Below are positions 25,898 through 34,562 of a stretch of DNA of 49,747 nucleotides, in pieces. The translations under genes and the position numbers were made by a program. Source of the DNA: Puniceicoccales bacterium. Lineage in GTDB: Bacteria; Verrucomicrobiota; Verrucomicrobiia; Opitutales; UBA953. Under the pieces are notes generated by a model. That model saw nothing but the letters and a program-made list of their open reading frames with translations, made no database searches and had not been told where the DNA came from. Location: contig JAIRPL010000068.1 in the NCBI GenBank assembly GCA_031256995.1, forward strand, positions 1 through 49,747, written 5' to 3'. Each line of letters starts with the position of its first letter. Position 1 is the stretch's first letter.

Positions 25898-25913
25898 ATG
25901 ATTTTTTAATCAT
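25898..25913. terminator. Hairpin between convergent genes
   Basis: ATGATT and AATCAT pair around a TTTT loop, overlapping the stop codon of the minus-strand pseudopilin gene, with GCTTTTC after it on plus. It lies between the convergent kinase and pseudopilin genes. The stem is short and AT-only, so this is a weak call. Confidence 0.3.
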
Positions 25914-26538
25914 GCTTTTCCAGCGCGCCGCCAAACGGCTCGATGCTGTAACGAAAAGTGCGCCCCTCGGAGGTCAGGATGACACTGGCCGGTGTCACAC
26001 CTCCCCACGGGGAAAAATAAAGGCATGGATAGGGAAAATCGGAGGTGTGCTGCAAAGTGCCACGGCCCACGTCAGGCGGGCGGAGAAATTCAAGGGAATC
26101 CACGCGCCCGGGGGCGAACGCAAATTGCTGGATTTCGGAATCAGTCCCCGAAGCGTTTGCGCCATCTGGATTTATGGAATCATTTTTCAGGCTTTCACCC
26201 GGCGGGGTGGCGTTTTCGTCCCTGGGGGTGGCGGTGCCGGTGGCTTGTTTGCGCAAGGGGTAGACGAGGATGGTTTTTGAGCCGGCATCATATTCGAGGA
26301 CATACTGCTCGTGGTTGTTGGCGGCGCCGTACCAAGCCGCGTCGATGGCCTTGCAAAGCGTTTCGTAGGGGGAGGTTTTCCGCGCATCGTGGAGCATGGG
26401 TTCAAGGCCGGAGAGGAGCAGGAGTGTCGCCATCCCGATGAGGGCGATGACGAGCATGACCTCGATGAGGGTGAAGGCGTGACGGCGGACGGGGCGGGGG
26501 GAGGGCGCGGGCGGGAAAGGCGAATGCCCCCCCCTCAT
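25906..26538 (-). CDS. GspH-like type II pseudopilin
   Basis: Product of 210 aa from the ATG at 26538, preceded by GGGGAG; an upstream ATG at 26598 would give 230 aa. The prepilin signature is clear: basic leader ending RRHA, then FTLIEVMLVIALIGMATLLLL as the N-terminal helix, with Glu at position 5 of the mature form. The rest has a GspH-like globular pattern, with a polar low-complexity stretch (TATPRDENATPPGE) in the middle. It follows a GspG-like gene on the same strand by 102 bases. No secretin or ATPase gene is nearby, so the machinery must be encoded elsewhere. Confidence 0.75.
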   Translation of the reverse strand: MRGGHSPFPPAPSPRPVRRHAFTLIEVMLVIALIGMATLLLLSGLEPMLHDARKTSPYETLCKAIDAAWYGAANNHEQYVLEYDAGSKTILVYPLRKQATGTATPRDENATPPGESLKNDSINPDGANASGTDSEIQQFAFAPGRVDSLEFLRPPDVGRGTLQHTSDFPYPCLYFSPWGGVTPASVILTSEGRTFRYSIEPFGGALEKHD

Positions 26539-26640
26539 TTCTCCCCTTTTGGTGGCGACCTGCGGCGCCTGCCTTGCTTGGGTGGCGTGGCAATTCATGG
26601 CAGGCGGGAAATTTGCGCGGAAATGCGCCGGGCGGGCGGC

Positions 26641-27105
26641 CTATTTCCAGTTCGCGATGTCATCCCCCCCGCCGTTTTCGTTGATGCGGTTCGCCCCGTT
26701 GGACCAAAGGTCGAAGGATCTGGGATTATTGGCGCCGGGGCATCTGTAGTTGTAGGGCTGGCGCCAGGAGTCGAGAAGCTCCTCCTGCTTCAGGTAGGGG
26801 CCTTTCCAGCGGGCGGCGCTGCCCTCGGGTGGGGAAATCAAGGCCCCCAAGCCGCCTTCCTCGTCAGTGGGAAAAGTCCCGACGTGCGCGCGGTAGATCT
26901 GCAGGGCGCCGCCGATTTTTGATTTTATCTTGATGCTCTCGGTGTTCTCCTGCCCGGTGGCGAACGTGTCCGAGAAGTTGCCCATGAGCACGGCCATCAA
27001 GCCGCCGATGAGGGCGATGACGATGACGATCTCAATGAGCGTGAAGGCTTTGCGGCGGCGCGGCGGGGTGAGTGTGGCGGCACGGGGGCGGTGGTTTTTT
27101 TTCAT
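26641..27105 (-). CDS. GspG-like major pseudopilin
   Basis: Product of 154 aa from ATG 27105. The leader ends KA and is followed by FTLIEIVIVIALIGGLMAVL, the N-methylated helix of type IV pilin-like proteins, with Glu at +5. The body follows the GspG pattern: an IGGALQIYRAHVGTFPTDEEGG helix-turn, GPYLKQEELLDSWRQPYNY, then NNPRSFDLWSNGA and a GGGDDIANW calcium-site-like end. The upstream open frame to 27546 is antisense to ileS and was not used. Located 73 bases after ileS. It would form the main shaft of a type II secretion pseudopilus. Confidence 0.85.
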   Translation of the reverse strand: MKKNHRPRAATLTPPRRRKAFTLIEIVIVIALIGGLMAVLMGNFSDTFATGQENTESIKIKSKIGGALQIYRAHVGTFPTDEEGGLGALISPPEGSAARWKGPYLKQEELLDSWRQPYNYRCPGANNPRSFDLWSNGANRINENGGGDDIANWK

Positions 27106-27178
27106 AATGGGAGAGTGATGTGCGCCGGGGTGAAACATCCGGAAAGCGGCAAGGTTTCGCACGCGCGGCATGGCGGGG

Positions 27179-30130
27179 TCATGCGCGGGCGTCGAGCGCC
27201 CCGGCGCAGCGGGGGCACACATCTCCGTGCGCCGTGTGAACGGTGGCCTCGACATTGCGCCAGCAACGCGGGCAACGGACCCCCGGCGCGGGGGAGACGC
27301 GCACGTCAAGCGGGGCGCCGGCTGGCGCGGGCACGAGGGCCACGTGCGAGACCATGAAGGTTTCCGGAAGGATGCCGGCGTGCCGCTGGAGCAGCGCGTG
27401 GTCATCGGACGCGGGGTCGACGGCAAGGGTGACCTGGGCCTCGAGGGACTGGCCGATGGTCTTGTTCTGGCGGAGTGCCTCAAGGCTGGCGTTGACCGTG
27501 TCAAGGATGCCCAGTAGGCGGTCGAACTCGGATGCCGCCGCGGCAAGGTCGGCGGCCTCCGGTGTCTCCGCGCCCTGGGGCGCGGGCCATGGCTCCAAGT
27601 GCACGCTTGCCCCGTCGGCGTATTCCGTGCCGGCGCGGTGGTAACTCCAAGCTTCGTCGGCGGTGAAGGGGATGAACGGGGCGAGCAGTCTCACGAATGT
27701 CTCGAACAGGACATGGATGGCGGTCTGGGCGCTGCGGCGCGCGGGGGCGTCGGCGGCAAGGGTGTAGAGGCGGTCCTTGAGAATGTTGTGATAGGTGGCG
27801 GAGAGGGTGTTTGCGCTGAAGGTTGTGAGCGCGGCATAGGCCTTGTGGAATTCGTAGGCGTCACAGGCGGCGGAGACCTCGCGGACAAGCTCGGCAAGTT
27901 TCGCCAGCGCCCATTTGTCGAGCAGCGTGAGGTCGGCCGTCGGGACGGCGTGGCGCGCGGGGTCGAAATCGTAAAGGTTGCTGAGCTGGTAGCGGAGGGT
28001 GTTGCGGAGATTGCGGTACTGGGTGCTTACGGCGTCGAAAATGGAGTCGGAGAGCGGCACGTCGTTCTGGTAATTTTCGGAGGCGACCCAGAGGCGGACG
28101 ATGTCGGCGCCGTATTTGTTGACGTAACCGTCGGCAGTCTGGGGTTTTCCGTCGGATTTCGAGATTTTCTGGCGTTTCTCGTTGACGACGAATCCGTGGG
28201 TGATGACGCGCCGGTAGGGGGCCTCGCCTCGCGTGAGGATGGATGTCCAGAGGGAGGATTGGAACCACCCGCGATGCTGGTCGCTGCCTTCGAGGTAGAG
28301 ATCGGCCGGCCAATGAAGCTCGGGGTGGCGGTCGCGATCCTGCAGGACGGCGATGTGCGAAGTGCCGGAATCGATCCAGACATCCAGCGTGTCCGTGGCC
28401 TTTTGGAGATGCATGGCAAGGTGCCTTGCGTCTTGTTCCGCGCCGATCCCGTCCGGAATCCGGGCGAGCATGCCGCGGACGACGGCCTCGGGGAGGTCCC
28501 CGATGATCTCCTCGACGCTCCGGGCAAACCAGTAGTCGGTGCCGTGTTCGGCAACCTTGTCGGCGATGGCCTTGATGAAATGGGCGTCCAGCGGCAGGAC
28601 TTGTCCGTTGTGGCGGAAGGCGGGGATGGGGATGCCCCAGGAGCGTTGGCGCGAGATGCACCAATCCGGGCGGTTTTCAACCGTGGACCGGATGCGGTTC
28701 TCGCCAAAATCAGGCGTCCAGCCAACCTGCCCGATTTGCTTGAGGGCGAGTTGCCGCGCGGGGATCGGGGCGCCGGATCCGTCCATGGCGATTTTTCCGT
28801 CGAGGGCGACGAACCACTGGTCCACCGCGCGGAAGATGACGGGGGTTTTGCTGCGCCAGCAATGGGGGTACTGGTGCTGGATGGTCTTGAGTTGGAGCAG
28901 GGCGCCTTTCTCGCGAAGGATTTGCAGGACGGCGATGTTGGCCGGGCACTTGCCATCGGCGCTTTCCAGCACGGACAGGCCGGCGAGATTCCGGGGGACG
29001 CGCCCATCGTCGACATAGGCGCCCTCGTCATTCACCGGGCAATAAATTTCAAGGCCGCAGCGGAGGCCGGTCTGGTAATCCTCCACGCCATGGCCGGGCG
29101 CGGTGTGGACGCACCCCGTGCCGGCATCGGTGGTCACGTAATCGGCGAGGACGATGGGGCTTGCGCGGTCGATGAATGGATGGCGGGCCTCGAGGTTCTC
29201 AAGCGCGCGGCCCTTGTGGATGGCACCGCGCGTGGCGCCTTCGAGGGCGCAATCAGCCATGAAGGCGTCCGCGCGGACATCGGCGACAAGGTAGGTCCTG
29301 GAAACATTTGTCGTGGCGTCGTGATGATGGATTTCGACGTAATCCAAGTCGGGGTGGACGGCAATGGCCAGGTTGGCCGGAAGCGTCCATGGTGTCGTCG
29401 TCCAAATGACGACGGAAAAATTTTTCGAGGGGACGGGGAAGGCGACCCAGATGGAAGGGCTGCGCTTGTCCTTGTATTCGATCTCGGCCTCGGCGAGGGC
29501 GGTTGCGCAGGGAATGGACCAATAAACTGGCTTTTTGCTGCGATAAACAAGGCCGAGATCAACGATTTTCGCGAAAGTCCGGAGAATGGAGGCCTCATAG
29601 GCGGGCGCCTTGGTCTGGTACTCGGCGGAGTTGGCGCGCGCCGCAGGGTTGGCGGCACTTTCCCCAAATGGCACATCCCAATCCGCCAGAATGCCAAGTC
29701 GTTGGAACTGCCGGCGTTGTTTCCGGATGTGCTCATCCGAAAACGCGGCGCATGCCTGGCGGATCTCAAGGGGCGAGAGCGGGACTTTTCTGGCCTGCAA
29801 TTCCTTCATCACCTTGTGCTCGATCGGCAGGCCGTGGCAATCCCACCCTGGCACGTAGGGGGTGCGGAAACCGCGCATGGTCTTGTGGCGCAGGATGAGA
29901 TCCTTGAGCAGCTTGTTGAGCGCGGTGCCGATGTGGACATCCCCGTTGGTGAAAGGCGGGCCGTCGTGGAGCACAAAGGTGCCGTTGGGCGCGGGTTTCG
30001 CCTGGATGCGGTCATAGAGGCGGATTTTTTCCCAATGGGCGATCCGCGCGGGTTCGCGGGTGGCAAGATTCGCCCGCATGGGAAAGGGCGTGGCGGGAAG
30101 ATTGAGAGTATCCTTGAGTTCTTCGGACAT
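27179..30130 (-). CDS. ileS: Isoleucyl-tRNA synthetase
   Basis: Product of 983 aa from ATG 30130. Class I synthetase motifs are present: GDVHIGT for HIGH at residues 66-69, and KISKS in KRQKISKSDGKPQ for the KMSKS loop. The editing domain is between them (TTPWTLPANLAIAVHP, GTGCVHTAPGHGVEDY) and the anticodon-binding helices follow. The C-terminal zinc segment reads CPRCWRNVE ... CPRCAGAL. It charges tRNA-Ile in the cytoplasm. The upstream HAD gene ends 77 bases before it on the same strand and the GspG-like gene follows. Length fits the bacterial eubacterial-type enzyme. Confidence 0.96.
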   Translation of the reverse strand: MSEELKDTLNLPATPFPMRANLATREPARIAHWEKIRLYDRIQAKPAPNGTFVLHDGPPFTNGDVHIGTALNKLLKDLILRHKTMRGFRTPYVPGWDCHGLPIEHKVMKELQARKVPLSPLEIRQACAAFSDEHIRKQRRQFQRLGILADWDVPFGESAANPAARANSAEYQTKAPAYEASILRTFAKIVDLGLVYRSKKPVYWSIPCATALAEAEIEYKDKRSPSIWVAFPVPSKNFSVVIWTTTPWTLPANLAIAVHPDLDYVEIHHHDATTNVSRTYLVADVRADAFMADCALEGATRGAIHKGRALENLEARHPFIDRASPIVLADYVTTDAGTGCVHTAPGHGVEDYQTGLRCGLEIYCPVNDEGAYVDDGRVPRNLAGLSVLESADGKCPANIAVLQILREKGALLQLKTIQHQYPHCWRSKTPVIFRAVDQWFVALDGKIAMDGSGAPIPARQLALKQIGQVGWTPDFGENRIRSTVENRPDWCISRQRSWGIPIPAFRHNGQVLPLDAHFIKAIADKVAEHGTDYWFARSVEEIIGDLPEAVVRGMLARIPDGIGAEQDARHLAMHLQKATDTLDVWIDSGTSHIAVLQDRDRHPELHWPADLYLEGSDQHRGWFQSSLWTSILTRGEAPYRRVITHGFVVNEKRQKISKSDGKPQTADGYVNKYGADIVRLWVASENYQNDVPLSDSIFDAVSTQYRNLRNTLRYQLSNLYDFDPARHAVPTADLTLLDKWALAKLAELVREVSAACDAYEFHKAYAALTTFSANTLSATYHNILKDRLYTLAADAPARRSAQTAIHVLFETFVRLLAPFIPFTADEAWSYHRAGTEYADGASVHLEPWPAPQGAETPEAADLAAAASEFDRLLGILDTVNASLEALRQNKTIGQSLEAQVTLAVDPASDDHALLQRHAGILPETFMVSHVALVPAPAGAPLDVRVSPAPGVRCPRCWRNVEATVHTAHGDVCPRCAGALDARA

Positions 30131-30207
30131 TGCTTGGCTTTTTGGTGTCGGTGAAAGTGGTGCCGTGCAGGATGCGCAAAGCGGCGCGGCGGAAAAGGGT
30201 AATGTGC

Positions 30208-30864
30208 CTATCCTTTGCACAGGAATTCACGCAACGCATCCGGCGTGCTGAAATGGAAATCGGGGCGCAGGGCGAGAAGGGCGGCGGGGTCGGTCGTGGG
30301 CGCCCAGAGCGCGGCGGCGATGGGGACGCCGGCGGCGCGGCAGGCGTGGACATCCGACGGGGCATCGCCGACGTAGAGGCTCCGTTCCGGGCGCAAGGCG
30401 GGGTTTTCCGCAAAAATCTCCAGCAGGCGCCGCGTCTTTGTCGGGCCGCTGGCGTCACCGCACTTGACGGTGGCAAAGGCGCCCGCCAAATCGAGTTTTT
30501 GCAGCGAGATGGCGGCGCTTCGAGGGCCTTTTCCCGTCACAATGCCGAGAAAAATCCCGGCGTCGCCGAGCGACTTGAGAAGTTTGCGGATGCCTGGGAA
30601 TGGGGCCGGGCACATTGCCTCATGCAGCGCCTCATAGCGTTCCAGATAGCGCCTGACTCCCTCGGCACGGGTTGCCTCGCCCGCGAGCAGGGAGGCCATC
30701 GTCCCCTCCTCGGATGGGCCGAATGTGGCGATGATTTCCGCGTCAGCCAGCTTGCGTTTTGCCAGAGGCTCCACGGCCTCGCGAAACGCCTTGATGCACA
30801 ATGGAAGCGAATCGGCCAGGGTGCCGTCGAAATCAAACAACACGGATTCAAACGAGGCGTTCAT
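30208..30864 (-). CDS. HAD-superfamily phosphatase, phosphoglycolate phosphatase-like
   Basis: Product of 218 aa from ATG 30864; an ATG at 30939 would add 25 polar residues without support. HAD motif I FDFDGTLADS near residue 10, cap helices (residues ~20-85), motif II GIVTGKG, and motif IV YVGDAPSDVHACRAAG. This is the Gph/HAD-IA type that removes phosphate from small metabolites such as 2-phosphoglycolate; the real substrate cannot be read from sequence. It is transcribed towards ileS, 77 bases away. Confidence 0.8.
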   Translation of the reverse strand: MNASFESVLFDFDGTLADSLPLCIKAFREAVEPLAKRKLADAEIIATFGPSEEGTMASLLAGEATRAEGVRRYLERYEALHEAMCPAPFPGIRKLLKSLGDAGIFLGIVTGKGPRSAAISLQKLDLAGAFATVKCGDASGPTKTRRLLEIFAENPALRPERSLYVGDAPSDVHACRAAGVPIAAALWAPTTDPAALLALRPDFHFSTPDALREFLCKG

Positions 30865-30957
30865 AGGCCGGGGATTTTTCAATTGAGACATCGGGGGGGG
30901 AGTTTTGTCTTTCCGTGTGGTTTTTCCATTCGATCGCATGCGATGCCTGCCGCCGTC

Positions 30958-32169
30958 TCAGATCCTGAATAATTCACGAACCACCGGAATCTTTTTCAAG
31001 AGGAGTGTCATGAGAAGGGAGGAAAACAGCAGCAGAACCGCGAGGATGAAATTGGAAAACATGCCTGGGGCGATGGAGAAATGGCGGAACAGAAGTCGCA
31101 GTGGATCAAGGATGGGGATGTGCAAGAAATAAATCCCAAGCGAGTTTTTTCCGATGAGCCGGACAATCCCGCCCGTTCCCAGGAAGTTGTCTTTCACACG
31201 AGAAACCAGATATGCCAATGACAAGGTCGCGACGAATGCGAGGATGGAGCTGTATTCGGGGAACACCGCGTCAAACACACCGCTTTTTCGGGACAAAAAC
31301 ACGCCCCAAAGCATCGTGGCGGCGATTGCAAAAAGAAGAACCCCGGCGGCACAGGATGGAAGCAGGCGGCTTTGTGTCCGCGACAGGGACTGGATGTCTT
31401 TTTCCCCGGCATTCGCCTTCGCGTTTCCTGCCTTGTTGTAATGATGTAAAAACAGGCCGCCGGCCATGAAGTAAGCCAGGGCGAACGAATAATGGTATGC
31501 GAAGACATTGTAATCCGCGAGCACCTTTCGCAAAAACTCCCAATCCCAGGAAAAAAGCACCGCGAGCTTGTTTGCAAAATTGACTCCGAACGTGAACAGG
31601 ATGGAGAGAAAAAAACAGTGCTGGAAGATTGTCTTTGAATTGTCGAACGCCAGCTTCAAAAGGGGGGCGATGATGTGAACCGCGACAAGCGCCTTGATGA
31701 ACCAGAAATGCGTCAGCCAGTTTCCCTCAAATGCCAGGATGGCGCGGATCGTGCTTCGCGTGTCATAGTAAACACCCCGGTGGTATTTTAGAAAGAGCAT
31801 GGAGAGGGAGGCCCATGTGACGCCGAGAACAACCATCCGGATCATCCTGGGGTAATGCTTTCTTGCGTCAAACGGCCTGTTCAAAAGCAGCGCGCCGTTG
31901 GAGAAGAAAAACAAGGGAACGCCGAGCACGGAAAATGTGTGCGCAAAGAGATCCACATAACGCCATGATTCAAGGGGATCTTGAAGCAGGATCGGCGGCC
32001 TGGCGTGGTAAATCAACACGAGGAAAATGCCAATCGTCTTCAACCTGTCCAAAAGCTCGCAACGCCGCTCCACGGCGGGCGTCCGGCCCGCGTCCACAGT
32101 CCCGTCCGCGGCGGCGCGGGTCGCGATGGCCGGTGCCGCTTTTTCTTTGTTTTTTTTGCGAATTCTCAT
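30958..32169 (-). CDS. Acyltransferase-3 family membrane protein
   Basis: Product of 403 aa with about ten membrane helices. The N-terminal cytosolic stretch is basic and Ala-rich. LDRLKTIGIFLVLIYHARPP contains the conserved His of the first helix; FWFIKALVAVHIIAPLL and SLGIYFLHIPILDPLR near the end are typical of acyltransferase-3 (OatA/WecH-like) proteins. These add acetyl or other acyl groups to surface glycans, peptidoglycan or lipids at the membrane. The neighbouring WecB gene on the same strand suits a polysaccharide role. Confidence 0.85.
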   Translation of the reverse strand: MRIRKKNKEKAAPAIATRAAADGTVDAGRTPAVERRCELLDRLKTIGIFLVLIYHARPPILLQDPLESWRYVDLFAHTFSVLGVPLFFFSNGALLLNRPFDARKHYPRMIRMVVLGVTWASLSMLFLKYHRGVYYDTRSTIRAILAFEGNWLTHFWFIKALVAVHIIAPLLKLAFDNSKTIFQHCFFLSILFTFGVNFANKLAVLFSWDWEFLRKVLADYNVFAYHYSFALAYFMAGGLFLHHYNKAGNAKANAGEKDIQSLSRTQSRLLPSCAAGVLLFAIAATMLWGVFLSRKSGVFDAVFPEYSSILAFVATLSLAYLVSRVKDNFLGTGGIVRLIGKNSLGIYFLHIPILDPLRLLFRHFSIAPGMFSNFILAVLLLFSSLLMTLLLKKIPVVRELFRI

Positions 32170-32280
32170 CGGTTCCCCATCCTTGCCTCCTCTGCCCGAA
32201 GGCTTGCAAAACGAGAATGCGTCCCATGGGAAAAAAGATGCCTAAATTGTTTCATGGGAATGAATTGGATAAAAAAACGT

Positions 32281-33441
32281 TCAAACGGACTCCTCCAGGA
32301 TTTTGCGGATCCGCCGCGCCGCAAAACCATCGCCATAGGGGTTTTTCAGGCCGCTGCGCCGGGCATATTCGGCGGGGTCGGAAAGAAGAATGGACGATTC
32401 GCGAAAGATGGATTCCGGATCCGTGCCGACAAGGCGGCAGGTGCCGGCCTCGACACCCTCCGGACGTTCGGTTGTGTCGCGCATGACGAGCACGGGTTTT
32501 CCGAGCGCGGGGGCCTCCTCCTGCACTCCTCCGGAGTCGGAAAGAAGAAAATGCGCGCGCTCCATGAGCCACACGAAATCCTCGTAACCCGCGGGCGGCA
32601 CAAGGGCAATGTCCGGGTGGTTGCCGAGCATGCGGCGCACGGGTTCCTGCACCGCCGGGTTGAGGTGGACAGGATAAAGAATCCCCGTGCCAGGGTGATG
32701 GTGAACGAGCCGCAGGATGGCGTCGCAGATCTGCTCAAATCCACCGCCAAAGGATTCGCGCCTGTGTCCCGTGACGAGCAACCAGCGCTGGCGGTTTGGG
32801 GTCTCGCGCAAAAACCTTGCGGCAAACCCATCCGGAATCTTGCAACGCCTCACAATCTCCTCCGTGGTGACACCGCGCGCGCGCGTCTGGGCGCGCACAC
32901 GCAACAGGGCGTCGATCACCGTGTTGCCGGTGACGTGGCAGGCGGAGGCGGGAACGCCCTCGCGCAGGAGGTTTTCGCGGCTTTGTGTTGTGGGACAGAA
33001 ATGCCAGCGCGCCAGTGGCGTGGTGAGGCGCCGGTTCATCTCCTCGGGAAATGGCGAATTCATGTCTCCCGTGCGCAACCCCGCCTCGACATGCCCCACG
33101 GGGACGCGCTCGTAAAACGCCGCCAGCGCCGAGGCCAGCACCGTGGTCGTGTCGCCCTGGACAAGTATCGCCGCAGGTTTGTGCTCGCGTAAAAACGCGG
33201 TGACGGCGGCGAGGATCCGCGCTGTGAGTTCCGGCAAGGTTTGCCCGGGAAGCATCAAGTTCAGGTCGTGCTCCGGCTGGATGCCAAACACGGCGAGCGT
33301 CTGGTCGAGCATCTGCCGGTGCTGCGCCGTGGATAAAAACATGGGGCGAAGGATGGCGGACTCTTTCAGCTCGAAATACAGGGGCGCCATTTTGACGCAC
33401 TCCGGACGGGTGCCGGCGATAATGAATATGTTTTTGGACAC
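32281..33441 (-). CDS. wecB: UDP-N-acetylglucosamine 2-epimerase, non-hydrolysing
   Basis: Product of 386 aa. The start is GTG at 33441, with AAGGAG five bases upstream. Family motifs: IIAGTRPECVKMAPL, QHRQMLDQTL, VQGDTTTVLASALAAFY, GHVEAGLRTGDMNSPFPEE, VTGNTVIDALL, VTGHRRESFG, YPVHLNPAVQEPV, LLSDSGGVQEEAPALGKPVL and TERPEGVEAGTCRLVG. The enzyme interconverts UDP-GlcNAc and UDP-ManNAc for surface polysaccharide. Length is normal. It lies upstream of the acyltransferase gene by 111 bases on the same strand. Confidence 0.93.
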   Translation of the reverse strand: MSKNIFIIAGTRPECVKMAPLYFELKESAILRPMFLSTAQHRQMLDQTLAVFGIQPEHDLNLMLPGQTLPELTARILAAVTAFLREHKPAAILVQGDTTTVLASALAAFYERVPVGHVEAGLRTGDMNSPFPEEMNRRLTTPLARWHFCPTTQSRENLLREGVPASACHVTGNTVIDALLRVRAQTRARGVTTEEIVRRCKIPDGFAARFLRETPNRQRWLLVTGHRRESFGGGFEQICDAILRLVHHHPGTGILYPVHLNPAVQEPVRRMLGNHPDIALVPPAGYEDFVWLMERAHFLLSDSGGVQEEAPALGKPVLVMRDTTERPEGVEAGTCRLVGTDPESIFRESSILLSDPAEYARRSGLKNPYGDGFAARRIRKILEESV

Positions 33442-33526
33442 GGACTCCTTGATTTTTCGTCAAAAGAAATCCTTCCCTGCTTCCATTGGCAAGGTTTTCC
33501 CTTTGAAATTTGATTCCGAAATCCTT

Positions 33527-33555
33527 GGTTTTCCCGGGGATGTCGCGGGAAAACC
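33527..33555. terminator. Strong hairpin between ppx and wecB
   Basis: GGTTTTCCCG and CGGGAAAACC form a perfect 10-bp stem with a 9-base loop in the 188-base gap. No long T-tract follows on either strand, so it may be a Rho-assisted terminator or an mRNA-stabilising structure. Confidence 0.4.
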
Positions 33556-33589
33556 CTTTCACCGAGAGTGTGTTCTGCCTTATCCGCGC

Positions 33590-33621
33590 AAACAAAACGC
33601 CTGCGGCAAAAAATTCAGGCG
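33590..33621 (-). terminator. Probable terminator of the ppk-ppx pair
   Basis: Read on the minus strand, CGCCTG and CAGGCG pair across a 12-base loop and are followed by TTTTGTTT, starting 8 bases after the end of the ppx-type gene. Position and U-rich tail fit a Rho-independent terminator, although the stem is short. Confidence 0.5.
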
Positions 33622-33629
33622 CCCGCTTC

Positions 33630-34562
33630 TCAGGATTGGGAGAGTTGATGGACAATGCCATCCACAAGTCCGATGGACGGGACATTCAAGCGGCGGACGC
33701 CCGCAACCGAGGCGATGCGCAAAAAAAGCTCGGCGGCGGGGATGATCACGTCCGCGCGGTCGGGGCGCATTCCCAATCGCTCCATGCGTTCGCCGATGGA
33801 AAGCTTTCGTGTTTTCTCATAAATTCCGCGCAATTTTGAGACGGTCAATTTCCTGCCGTCGCCAATTTTTGACATGCGGTAAAGTTTGTTGATATTTCCC
33901 CCGGAACCGATGATCTCCAACGGCTTGGGATCCGTCCTCAACTTTTGCAACCATTCGTCCAGGCGCTGCCATTCCAAAGGGTCCACCCGGTTCGCAAGCA
34001 TCCGCAAGGTTCCAATGTTGAACGAGCGTGAGATCTGGATTTTTTTCCCGTGCAAAAGGGACAACTCCGTGCTTCCACCGCCGACATCCACATAAATGTA
34101 GCGCAAGGACGGGTCCAGGGAATCGGCAACATGGCTCTCGCATATGATTCGCGCCTCATCCATCCCATCAAGCACCTCGATTTTCATCCCGGCCTCTTTT
34201 TTTATGAATGCCACAATTTCCCTGCTGTTTTCCGCCTCGCGCATCGCCGCCGTTGCGCAGACGCGAAAAATCGGGACTTCATAGGCGCGAAGAAGATGGC
34301 GGAAGGCGTTCATGACGTGGAGCAGGTTTCCCCGGCGTTTTTCCCCGACTTTCCCCTTCAGGAAAACATCCTCCCCAAGGCGGAGCGGGACGCGCAGGAA
34401 AAGGGACTTTTGAAGGCGGATCCCCTCCGGGGTTTTGACACGGGAGGCTATGAGAAGCCGGACCGCATTGGAGCCGATGTCCACCGCGCCAAGGCTAACG
34501 GTGGCGGCGCCGGCTTTGTCTTTTGTTTTTTCCATGTTGCGCGCGGTGGTCTTGTTTTTCAT
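33630..34562 (-). CDS. ppx: Ppx/GppA-family phosphatase
   Basis: Product of 310 aa. Actin-like ATPase fold typical of exopolyphosphatase/guanosine pentaphosphatase: AVDIGSNAVRLLI near residue 28, VCATAAMREAENS, the DEARI loop with a conserved Glu, and YVDVGGGSTELSLL. It has only the Ppx/GppA core, without the C-terminal HD part of E. coli Ppx (513 aa). It overlaps the ppk stop as ATGA (34562-34559), so polyphosphate synthesis and breakdown are translated together. Whether it acts on polyphosphate or pppGpp cannot be decided; the neighbour favours polyphosphate. Confidence 0.85.
   Translation of the reverse strand: MKNKTTARNMEKTKDKAGAATVSLGAVDIGSNAVRLLIASRVKTPEGIRLQKSLFLRVPLRLGEDVFLKGKVGEKRRGNLLHVMNAFRHLLRAYEVPIFRVCATAAMREAENSREIVAFIKKEAGMKIEVLDGMDEARIICESHVADSLDPSLRYIYVDVGGGSTELSLLHGKKIQISRSFNIGTLRMLANRVDPLEWQRLDEWLQKLRTDPKPLEIIGSGGNINKLYRMSKIGDGRKLTVSKLRGIYEKTRKLSIGERMERLGMRPDRADVIIPAAELFLRIASVAGVRRLNVPSIGLVDGIVHQLSQS

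Noticed and set aside
27599-30154. 851-aa plus-strand open frame
   Set aside because: Antisense to ileS; a by-product of high GC.
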